From: Rhodospirillales bacterium RIFCSPLOWO2_12_FULL_67_15
Lineage (GTDB): Bacteria; Pseudomonadota; Alphaproteobacteria; Rhodospirillales; 2-12-FULL-67-15
Direction of reading: 5' to 3'
NCBI GenBank assembly: GCA_001830475.1
Contig: MIAC01000245.1
Coordinates: 314 to 12,817, forward strand
DNA: 12,504 nt
Made by a program: the position numbers and the translations under genes. How positions within the stretch are numbered: position 1 is the stretch's first letter; every line of letters begins with the position of its first letter. Under the pieces are notes generated by a model that worked only from the letters and a program-made list of their open reading frames with translations, searched no databases and was not told the DNA's origin. This document shows positions 7,272 through 12,504 of the stretch, in pieces.

Positions 7272-7613
7272 TCAGCCGCGTTCGGTCTTGATGATTTCCG
7301 TCATGGTTATACCAAGGCGATCCTCGACCACCACCACTTCGCCGCGGGCGACCAGGCGATTGTTGACGTAGATGTCGATGGCCTCGCCGACCTTGCGGTC
7401 GAGTTCGACCACGGCGCCGCGCCCCAGCCTGAGAAGCTGGCTCACCTCCATGGTCGACTTGCCGAGCACCGCCGAAACCTGGACCGGGATGTCGTAAACG
7501 GGCTCCAGGTCCTTGGCGCTGTGGGGCATGTCGGGGACGTCGGGATTGACGGCACCTTCGGCCGGCTGGCCGTTGCCGAGATCCTTGAGATTGAGATCCT
7601 TTTCTTCAGCCAT
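7272..7613 (-). CDS. fliN: FliN, flagellar motor switch / C-ring protein
   Basis: The 113-residue protein fits the usual FliN size. An acidic, variable N-terminus (1-38) is followed by a single SpoA domain, about 40-110: VYDIPVQVSAVLGKSTMEVS, then LLRLGRGAVVELDRKVGEAI, and VNNRLVARGEVVVVEDRLGI, the hallmark FliN/YscQ segments. FliN forms the lower C ring with FliM and FliG and also binds FliH to bring the export ATPase complex to the motor. The ATG at 7611-7613 is chosen because AAGGA stands 5 nt upstream on the coding strand and because the frame farther upstream (open to 7865) lies inside fliH. The gap to fliH is 16 nt. Confidence 0.95.
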   Translation of the reverse strand: MAEEKDLNLKDLGNGQPAEGAVNPDVPDMPHSAKDLEPVYDIPVQVSAVLGKSTMEVSQLLRLGRGAVVELDRKVGEAIDIYVNNRLVARGEVVVVEDRLGITMTEIIKTERG

Positions 7614-7629
7614 GATGTCCTTCCGAATG

Positions 7630-8361
7630 TTACGGAGCCGAAGGTTGCGCGGCCGGGTCCGGCGCAGCCGGAGCCGCGGCTTCGGCACCATCCGTGGCCG
7701 CGAGGGCGGGGAGCGCGCGGCCGATCGTTTCCTCGATGGCTTTCTCGATCGCCGCCGCGTCTCGGCCGATGCCGCCGTTACCCCATTCCACCCGGACGTC
7801 ACCCGGAGCGAGCGAGGCGAGCGGATGCATCTTGATCCGGTCCTGGAACCCGGCGGCGGTGGCAAGAGGCTGGATTCGCGCCGACACCGGCTCGAACAGG
7901 CGGTCGTTGACGTAGACGTTCAAAATCGCCTCGCCTTGGACCAACGCCATGGCTTGGCCGATCAAGCTTTCGATCTCGGCCAAAGGGTCGCGCTTGGCGA
8001 GCGCCGGAAACAGCCGGCGGATGGCGGTCAGCGCAATGCGGATCGCGTCTTCGGCGGAACGGGTATCGATCGCGGACTGGGACCACATCAATTCGCGCAG
8101 CGCGTTTTCCACCGCGACCAAGGCGTCGCGCGTTTCGCGTTCCAAGGATTCGGACATTTCCTTGAGGCCGGCTTCCCGGCCCTGGGCATAGGCTTCGTCG
8201 CGCGCCGCTGCCAGGTCTTCCTCGCTGTAGGCAGGGGGTGGCGGCGCTTCGGGCATAACCTCGGGCGCGGGCGCCGCCTTTTCGGCGGCGGCCGGCTCCG
8301 ATTCGCGCCGCGGCGGCGGATCGAAGACCCGATCGAACGTGAATTTGCGAAGTGCCGCCAT
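7630..8361 (-). CDS. fliH: FliH (FlbE-type) flagellar assembly protein, export ATPase regulator
   Basis: The 243-residue protein sits between fliG and fliN, where fliH (flbE in Caulobacter) is found. FliH dimers bind the N-terminus of FliI and tether it to FliN and the export gate. Visible features are a basic-hydrophobic start (MAALRKFTFDRVF), a proline/alanine-rich linker (about 15-45), a helical stretch with small residues (YSEEDLAAARDEAYAQGREA, about 45-90), and a C-terminal domain. That domain contains NVYVNDRLFEPVSARIQPLA and GDVRVEWGNGGIGRDAAAIE; the conserved strand with VRVEWGNG resembles FliH/YscL C-termini, which end in a similar glycine-rich turn. The last 25 residues are alanine- and proline-rich. 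FliH sequence conservation is weak, so gene order carries much of the call. ATG at 8359-8361, 18 nt after fliG. Confidence 0.87.
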   Translation of the reverse strand: MAALRKFTFDRVFDPPPRRESEPAAAEKAAPAPEVMPEAPPPPAYSEEDLAAARDEAYAQGREAGLKEMSESLERETRDALVAVENALRELMWSQSAIDTRSAEDAIRIALTAIRRLFPALAKRDPLAEIESLIGQAMALVQGEAILNVYVNDRLFEPVSARIQPLATAAGFQDRIKMHPLASLAPGDVRVEWGNGGIGRDAAAIEKAIEETIGRALPALAATDGAEAAAPAAPDPAAQPSAP

Positions 8362-8379
8362 GACCCGGTTCCCGATTCC

Positions 8380-9399
8380 TCAGTAGACCAACTGGTCTTC
8401 TTCGCCTTGGCCGGAGATGACGATTTCGCCCGCGTCCGCCAGCGCCTTCGCCGCCACGACAATCTTGGCCTGGGCCTCGTCCACGTCCTTCAAGCGCACC
8501 GCGCCCATGGACTCGATGTCCTCGCGCAGCATCTTGCTCGCGCGCTCGGCCATGTTGCTGAAGAACAGCTGCTTGACCTCGTCGGATGCGCCCTTGAGGG
8601 CGGTGGCGAGCACGTCCTTCTCCACTTGGCGGAGCAGGCGCTGGATGCCGGTGGCATCGACGCGGATGAGATCGTCGAAGGTGAACATCAGACCCTTGAT
8701 TCGATCCGCCGATTCACGGTTGCGTTCCTCGAGCGCGGAAATGAAGCGGCTTTCGGTGTTGCGGTCGAGGTTGTTGAAAATTTCCGCCATCATTTCGTGG
8801 GCATCGCGCCGGGCGGTGCGGGCGAGGTTGGTCATGAACTCGGTGCGCAGTGTTTTTTCGACATGGTCGAGCACATCCTTCTGCACCGATTCCATGCGGA
8901 GCATCCGCATGATGACCTCCATGGCGAAGTTCTCGGGCAACATGCCGAGAACCCGCGCCGCGTGGTCGGGCTTGACCTTGGATAGAACGACGGCGACGGT
9001 CTGCGGGTATTCGTTCTTGAGATAATTGGCGAGCACCGCCTCGTTCACGTTGCCGAGCTTGTCCCACATGGTCCGGCCGGCGGGGCCGCGGATTTCCTCC
9101 ATGATCTGAGCGACCCGTTCGGCGGGGATCGCCTGGCCGAGAAGCCGCTCGGTCGAATCGAACGAGCCGACCAGCGAGCCGGCGGAGGACAGCTGATCGG
9201 CGAATTCCACGAACAAGCGCTCGATGACCGAAGAGCTGACCGAACCGAGCGTCGCCATGGTCTGCGACATCTCCTTGATTTCCTCGTCGTCCATGCGCGC
9301 GAACAGCTTGCCCGACTGTTCCTGGCCGATGGCGAGCATGAAGATGGCCGCCTTTTGCGGACCGGTCAAACCGCGGAAGTCGTCTTTGGCGCGCGCCAT
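8380..9399 (-). CDS. fliG: FliG, flagellar rotor/switch protein
   Basis: The 339-residue length is standard for FliG. FliG joins the MS ring (FliF) to the C ring (FliM/FliN), and its C-terminal helix interacts with stator MotA to generate torque. The N-terminal domain begins with [20 protein letters not shown]. The middle domain carries the FliM-binding motif EYPQTVA at 130-136 (EHPQ in enterics). The C-terminal domain has the hinge motif MFTFDDL at 238-244, followed by the charged helix around [20 protein letters not shown], which contains the residues that face the stator. All three armadillo-type parts are intact. The ATG at 9397-9399 lies 21 nt after fliF and is preceded by GGGAGA. Confidence 0.97.
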   Translation of the reverse strand: MARAKDDFRGLTGPQKAAIFMLAIGQEQSGKLFARMDDEEIKEMSQTMATLGSVSSSVIERLFVEFADQLSSAGSLVGSFDSTERLLGQAIPAERVAQIMEEIRGPAGRTMWDKLGNVNEAVLANYLKNEYPQTVAVVLSKVKPDHAARVLGMLPENFAMEVIMRMLRMESVQKDVLDHVEKTLRTEFMTNLARTARRDAHEMMAEIFNNLDRNTESRFISALEERNRESADRIKGLMFTFDDLIRVDATGIQRLLRQVEKDVLATALKGASDEVKQLFFSNMAERASKMLREDIESMGAVRLKDVDEAQAKIVVAAKALADAGEIVISGQGEEDQLVY

Positions 9400-9420
9400 G
9401 GATCAGCGTCTCCCGTTCCG

Positions 9421-11076
9421 TCAGACCTCTTGATACATCCAGCTGCGGAGAATGGATAGGGCTTCCTCGGGGTGCTTCTCGACGATTTCGCCGACCTTCT
9501 TGACCGAGGACGCCTTCACCCGCCCCTCGACCCGGTCGATGTCGATCAACTCCTCGAATTGCTCTTCTTCCTCGCCCTCGACCGGCATCGGCGCGCCGCC
9601 GGGACCGGTGAGCGCCGGAGCTTGCATCTGTTGGGCCAATTGCTGGGCGTCGCGCATGATGCCGGCGGCGGCGCCAGGCAGGGCCTCGAGCGCCCGCGAG
9701 ATCAGCGGCCGCACGACCAGGAGCAGGACCATGATCGCGACGACGCTGAGCACCGCCACTTCGGCCATGCGCACGATATCTTGCTTGTTGAAGCCAAAGA
9801 ACAATTCGATCGGCGTCTCGATCGGCGTCAGATCGGCAAACTGCATGGAAATCATCTCGACCCGGTCGCCGCGGGCCTCGTTGTAACCGATGGCGCCGCG
9901 CACCAGCGCGGCCATCATTTCGAGCTCTTCTTTGGCGCGCGGCGTATAGGCGGGTTTGGCGCCGCCGCTGGTCTTGTCGTAAATCCCATCCACCAGCACC
10001 GCGACCGAGAGGCGTCGCACCGTGCCGGCCTCCTTGACGTGGTTGACGATCTTCTTGGAAATTTCGTAGTTGACGGTTTCCTCGCTCCGATTGTCCGCCG
10101 TCTGCGAACTCTGGGCCTCGGCGCCGGTCGCGCCGGCGTCGGGCAGGGCGCCGGCCACGGTGACGGCTTGCTCGCCCTGGGCATCGCGGCTGCTGGCGGT
10201 CTGGGAAATGGTCTGGGTCGAGCGGACCACTTGTCCGTCCGGATCGAAGCGCTCCTCCTGGGTGGTGACGCGGTCGTAATCCATTTCCGCCGAAACCTCG
10301 GCGCGGACCTTGCTGGGTCCGACGGTGCGTTCGAGCAGTTCTTCGACCGTGCGGCCGAGCTGCAATTCGAAGGCGCGCCGGCGCTGCTCGACCTTGGCGG
10401 CGACGGCGGTCGGAGAAGATTCGTCCTCGAAACCGCGCGCCAACAGCGAGCCCTTGTCGTCCACGATCGAAATCCGGCTCGGCAGGAGGCCGGGAATGGC
10501 GGAGGCGACCAGGTGCTGGATGGCGCCAATCTGTTCGGTATCGAGCCGCCGCGAACCCTGCATCTGCAGGACGACGGAGGCGCTCGGTTTTTGCGGGTCG
10601 CGGCTGAACAACTCGCGCCGGGGAAGGACCAAATGGACCCGCGCCGAACGCACGCCGGAAATGGTTTGAATGGTGCGCGACATTTCCCCTTCCATCGCGC
10701 GCACCAGGTTGACGTTCTGCATGAAGTTGGTTGCGCCCAGCGTGTCGGCCTTGTCGAAGAGCTCGTAACCGGTCGAGCCGCCGCTCGGCAGGCCCTGGCT
10801 CGCCATGGTCATGCGCGCGCGCGCGACCCGGTCGCCGGGGACCGTGATGGTCGTGCCGCCCTGCTTGAGTTCGAAGGGGATGTTCTGGGATTCGAGCTGC
10901 TGAACGATCCGGGCCGAATCCTTGAGATCGAGATTGGAATAGAGCGGCGTGAAGCTGGGCGTCGCGAACCGGGTCAGCATGAAGATGAAGAATCCGACCA
11001 GACCCGCGACCAGACCGCCCATGATGACGAGCCGCACCGCGCCGATGTTGCGAATGGCTTGCAAAAAGGTGTCCAC
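9421..11076 (-). CDS. fliF: FliF, flagellar MS-ring protein
   Basis: The 551-residue protein forms the inner-membrane MS ring on which the flagellum is built. Two membrane spans are visible, about residues 12-38 (LVIMGGLVAGLVGFFIFMLT) and about 438-458 (VAVLSVVAIMVLLLVVRPLI). Between them are the secretin-like ring-building domains: the YscJ-like part includes LYSNLDLKDSARIVQQLESQ and MEGEMSRTIQTISGVRSARV, and the collar region includes SEETVNYEISKKIVNHVKEA. The cytoplasmic tail has an acidic run (EGEEEEQFEELIDID) and ends with VEKHPEEALSILRSWMYQEV, the conserved FliG-binding segment. The start is a GTG at 11074-11076 with a purine-rich GGGAGAG upstream; the sequence MDTFLQAIRNIG fits family starts. 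It is the first gene of the operon, with the AT-rich region upstream. Confidence 0.97.
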   Translation of the reverse strand: MDTFLQAIRNIGAVRLVIMGGLVAGLVGFFIFMLTRFATPSFTPLYSNLDLKDSARIVQQLESQNIPFELKQGGTTITVPGDRVARARMTMASQGLPSGGSTGYELFDKADTLGATNFMQNVNLVRAMEGEMSRTIQTISGVRSARVHLVLPRRELFSRDPQKPSASVVLQMQGSRRLDTEQIGAIQHLVASAIPGLLPSRISIVDDKGSLLARGFEDESSPTAVAAKVEQRRRAFELQLGRTVEELLERTVGPSKVRAEVSAEMDYDRVTTQEERFDPDGQVVRSTQTISQTASSRDAQGEQAVTVAGALPDAGATGAEAQSSQTADNRSEETVNYEISKKIVNHVKEAGTVRRLSVAVLVDGIYDKTSGGAKPAYTPRAKEELEMMAALVRGAIGYNEARGDRVEMISMQFADLTPIETPIELFFGFNKQDIVRMAEVAVLSVVAIMVLLLVVRPLISRALEALPGAAAGIMRDAQQLAQQMQAPALTGPGGAPMPVEGEEEEQFEELIDIDRVEGRVKASSVKKVGEIVEKHPEEALSILRSWMYQEV

Positions 11077-11172
11077 GATCGCTCTCCCGCGTTGGAGGCC
11101 GGGCCGGCTTGAAAATCTGGGGCCCGCAGGCTCTAGCGCACCGAGGCTAGTCAGGAGATCGTAAACAGATAG

Positions 11173-11187
11173 TTAACACGCGGGTAA
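11173..11187 (-). promoter_or_regulatory. CtrA-like box upstream of fliF
   Basis: On the coding strand this reads TTAC-N7-TTAA, one mismatch from the TTAA-N7-TTAA consensus for the cell-cycle regulator CtrA. It lies about 97 bases before the fliF start. In Caulobacter, CtrA drives the early flagellar promoters including that of fliF. The match is short and in an AT-rich stretch, so chance is a real possibility. Confidence 0.3.
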
Positions 11188-11190
11188 ATT

Positions 11191-11320
11191 TTGCCTAGTT
11201 CTCCGGCAAGAAATAAAATAATCACTATTTATCAATGGGATATTGAATAGATGCTTTAGTCTTTGAAAACAATCCCGCGTGCCCAATCTTTCGAGTGGCA
11301 ATTTTTTATGGTGTCTTGCC
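11191..11320. promoter_or_regulatory. Paired GGCAA/TTGCC inverted repeats, candidate FlbD (ftr-like) sites
   Basis: Two dyads are seen: TTGCC-N9-GGCAA (11191-11209) and GGCAA-N14-TTGCC (11297-11320). The longer word CCGGCAAG at 11203-11210 recurs inverted as CTTGCCGG at 11315-11322. Caulobacter FlbD acts at ftr elements with GGCA/TGCC-type cores (from memory). The flbD gene is in the operon that starts next to these sites, so feedback control is plausible but inferred. Confidence 0.3.
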
Positions 11321-11374
11321 GGGGGCCGGACCGTGACTTTGGGATACACGATATTGAACGAATGGCGATGGCTC

Positions 11375-12064
11375 TCAGAGGCGGGCGTCAGCGGTCGGCC
11401 GGCGGCCAATTTGGCCGATATCCTGAAGCAGGACACGCCCCAAAGCGCGGAGAATGCGCCAATTGGCTCCCAATCCACTGCCAAATCGTGGTTTGTCCTC
11501 CCGGGCCTTCCCCGAGACCGGGACCTGGGCGAAATGGGCTCCACGGCGGAGCAAGCTGATGGCCGGTCCGGTTCCGATCGAATGGCCGTCCTCGGCCTCG
11601 CCGTCCGCTTCCAGTGCGGATAGCCGGTATCCCTTCATCCCGCAGAGAATATCGTCCACGCCGAAGCGCAGCTTGATATAGCTCCCCATGATTGCTTCGG
11701 CGATACGCTGCTTGCGCGGCCGGACGCCGAGGACGAGGGGAAGACGGATATCGAGCAGCAACCGCCGGAATTCGAGCAACAGCGCCGCGTCATGTTCGCC
11801 ATCGGCATCCACGGTCACCGCGTATTCGAAACCGAGAGCGCGTGCTTCCCTCAAGCCGCGGATAAGCGAACCATCATAACCTTTGTTGGTGGGATTGCGA
11901 AAAACAACCGCTCCCGCCGCTTTGGCCCGCGCTCCGGTATCATCCGGCGAGCAATCGTCGATCACGAGGACTGGGCCAAACTCCTTGGCCGCCGTCACGA
12001 CGCGTCCGATCGTACCGGACTCGCGATAGGCTGGAATGACAACGGCTAGCCGAGATCCGTCCAC
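11375..12064 (-). CDS. Family 2 glycosyltransferase (dolichol-phosphate mannosyltransferase-like)
   Basis: The 229-residue protein has a GT-A fold and family 2 signatures. The nucleotide-binding start is LAVVIPAYRESGTIGRVVTA (6-25), with acidic residues D36/D37 in VLVIDDCSPDDT. The metal-binding motif DADGEH is at 86-91, and DILCGMKGYR (138-147) corresponds to the DxxSGFR-like segment of polyprenyl-phosphate sugar transferases. There is no membrane span, so it should be a cytosolic or peripheral enzyme. The sugar donor and acceptor cannot be told. The start is GTG at 12062-12064, with AAGGA six bases upstream on the coding strand, and it overlaps the end of the NeuB-like gene by 19 bases, so the two are co-translated. 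Together they suggest a surface or flagellin glycosylation locus. Confidence 0.88.
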   Translation of the reverse strand: MDGSRLAVVIPAYRESGTIGRVVTAAKEFGPVLVIDDCSPDDTGARAKAAGAVVFRNPTNKGYDGSLIRGLREARALGFEYAVTVDADGEHDAALLLEFRRLLLDIRLPLVLGVRPRKQRIAEAIMGSYIKLRFGVDDILCGMKGYRLSALEADGEAEDGHSIGTGPAISLLRRGAHFAQVPVSGKAREDKPRFGSGLGANWRILRALGRVLLQDIGQIGRRPTADARL

Positions 12065-12504
12065 AGTAATTCCTTGCCGTATTCTTTGCCGGTCAGAAGA
12101 GTTTTGCCTATCACATCGGCCAATCGGCTGGGCGGGACGGCGCCGGCCGGGCAGGGACGCAGTGCTTCCAGATGCGTTTCAGTCAGAACGGTTCCGGCCG
12201 GCAAATCGCCAGTGACTCGCAACGCGCGCCGTTGGATCACCACCGTTTGTGTCTCATTGAACTCGATCCGCTTTACCCCGTCGCCCAGCGACATCTCGAG
12301 TTCGCGGGTGGCATCAACCATCGCCCGCCAGGTCACTGGGTTCAACGCAAAGGAGTGGTCAGGCCCCTCGCGTGAATTGTCGTCGGTGAAGTGCTTTTCA
12401 ACGACGCGCGCCCCCAGGGCAATCGCCCCAAGAACCGCCGAATGTCCCGGCGTGTGATCCGAAAGGCCCAGAACCATGCCGGGCCAACGCTCGGCAAAAG
12501 TTTG
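12046..12504 (-). CDS. NeuB/SpsE-type nonulosonic acid synthase (3' part; 5' end outside window)
   Basis: About 152 C-terminal residues are visible, and the frame is open to the window edge. These enzymes condense phosphoenolpyruvate with a hexosamine derivative to make sialic, legionaminic or pseudaminic acid. The end of the TIM barrel is shown by GMVLGLSDHTPGHSAVLGAI and by ALGARVVEKHFT followed by GPDHSFALNP, the conserved family signature. The C-terminal SAF (antifreeze-like) domain follows from about RRALRVTGDLPAGTVLTETH to DVIGKTLLTGKEYGKELL. The ATG at 12475-12477 is internal, since WPGM before it is also conserved. The stop is TAG at 12046-12048. The specific sugar product cannot be decided; the active-site N-terminal part is missing. 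Pseudaminic or legionaminic acid on flagellin would fit the neighbourhood. Confidence 0.88.
   Translation of the reverse strand, partial: QTFAERWPGMVLGLSDHTPGHSAVLGAIALGARVVEKHFTDDNSREGPDHSFALNPVTWRAMVDATRELEMSLGDGVKRIEFNETQTVVIQRRALRVTGDLPAGTVLTETHLEALRPCPAGAVPPSRLADVIGKTLLTGKEYGKELLWTDLG

Larger units (their letters stand above)
11077..11374 (-). promoter_or_regulatory. AT-rich intergenic region upstream of fliF, likely operon promoter region
   Basis: This 298-base gap holds no credible gene. Roughly 11160-11310 is strikingly AT-rich against the GC-rich genes on both sides, and it lies directly upstream of the first gene of the flagellar operon. It contains four GGCAA/TTGCC pentamers (11191-11195, 11205-11209, 11297-11301, 11316-11320) and a CtrA-like box at 11173-11187. 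I could not find a convincing sigma-70 or sigma-54 promoter by eye, and the transcription start is unknown. The region between 11077 and 11160 would be the fliF leader. No intrinsic terminator for the upstream glycosyltransferase gene is evident. Confidence 0.55.

Noticed and set aside
7272..7865. A 197-residue version of FliN
   Set aside because: The extension lies inside fliH out of frame; the ATG at 7613 has a good Shine-Dalgarno and gives the family length.
5249..8985. Long plus-strand open frames (5249-6739 and 7513-8985)
   Set aside because: They are antisense to flhA/flbD and to fliN/fliH/fliG, cross real gene boundaries, and show no motifs.
9472..11112. 546-codon open frame on the plus strand
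   Set aside because: Antisense shadow of fliF, with the same biased composition and no recognisable domain.
11226..11260. Sigma-70 promoter in the AT-rich region (TTGATA or TTGTTT as -35)
   Set aside because: No acceptable -10 hexamer lies at 16-18 bases from TTGATA, and the TTGTTT/TATTCA pair matches only three of six bases in each hexamer.
11297..11310. Sigma-54 promoter starting at TGGCAATTTT
   Set aside because: The GG is present, but the position 10 bases later reads TG and not GC, so the -24/-12 pattern fails.
11173..11623. Small open frames over the fliF upstream region and the end of the glycosyltransferase gene
   Set aside because: They overlap the real glycosyltransferase gene antisense or out of frame, and their products show no family features.
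1..12504. CRISPR array, tRNA, rRNA, transposase or phage genes
   Set aside because: No regularly spaced repeats, no RNA gene-like sequence and no mobile-element protein were seen.

Overview
The window is a high-GC stretch (AT-rich only in one intergenic region) from an alphaproteobacterium, most likely Rhodospirillales-like or related to the Caulobacter type of flagellar organisation. The gene order fliF-fliG-fliH(flbE)-fliN-flbD-flhA, with a FlbD-type sigma-54 activator inside the operon, is the Caulobacter arrangement. The species cannot be named from the sequence alone.

Layout: positions 1-1020 (+ strand) hold the end of fliI (export ATPase, cut by the window edge) and fliJ (its coiled-coil partner). 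Positions 1021-1203 are a non-coding gap between converging operons. It contains nested inverted repeats typical of alphaproteobacterial intergenic elements and a strong GC hairpin. Positions 1204-11076 (- strand) form one long flagellar operon, transcribed from high to low coordinates: fliF (MS ring), fliG (rotor/switch), fliH (export ATPase regulator), fliN (C ring), flbD (sigma-54 enhancer-binding regulator), flhA (export gate), an FlhG/MinD-like ATPase, and a proline-rich FliK-like protein. Gaps are short (16-46 nt) and the last two genes overlap by 4 nt. Positions 11077-11374 are an AT-rich intergenic region with candidate regulatory sites for the operon. Positions 11375-12504 (- strand) hold a family 2 glycosyltransferase and the 3' part of a NeuB/SpsE-type nonulosonic acid synthase.

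How the genes work together: fliF to flhA encode the base on which the basal body, switch and type III export gate are built, and fliI/fliJ/fliH supply the export ATPase complex. FlbD would couple basal-body assembly to transcription of later genes. The MinD-like ATPase probably controls flagellar number or placement, and the FliK-like protein hook length. The sugar genes upstream may serve flagellin or surface glycosylation, but this rests only on proximity.

No clearly new system was found. The observations most worth a second look are: a FlhG-like ATPase with no flhF beside it and no visible FlhF-activating N-terminal motif; four GGCAA/TTGCC half-sites and a CtrA-like box upstream of fliF; two perfect stem-loops in spacers inside the operon; a duplicated module in the FliK-like protein; and the nested repeat between the converging operons.
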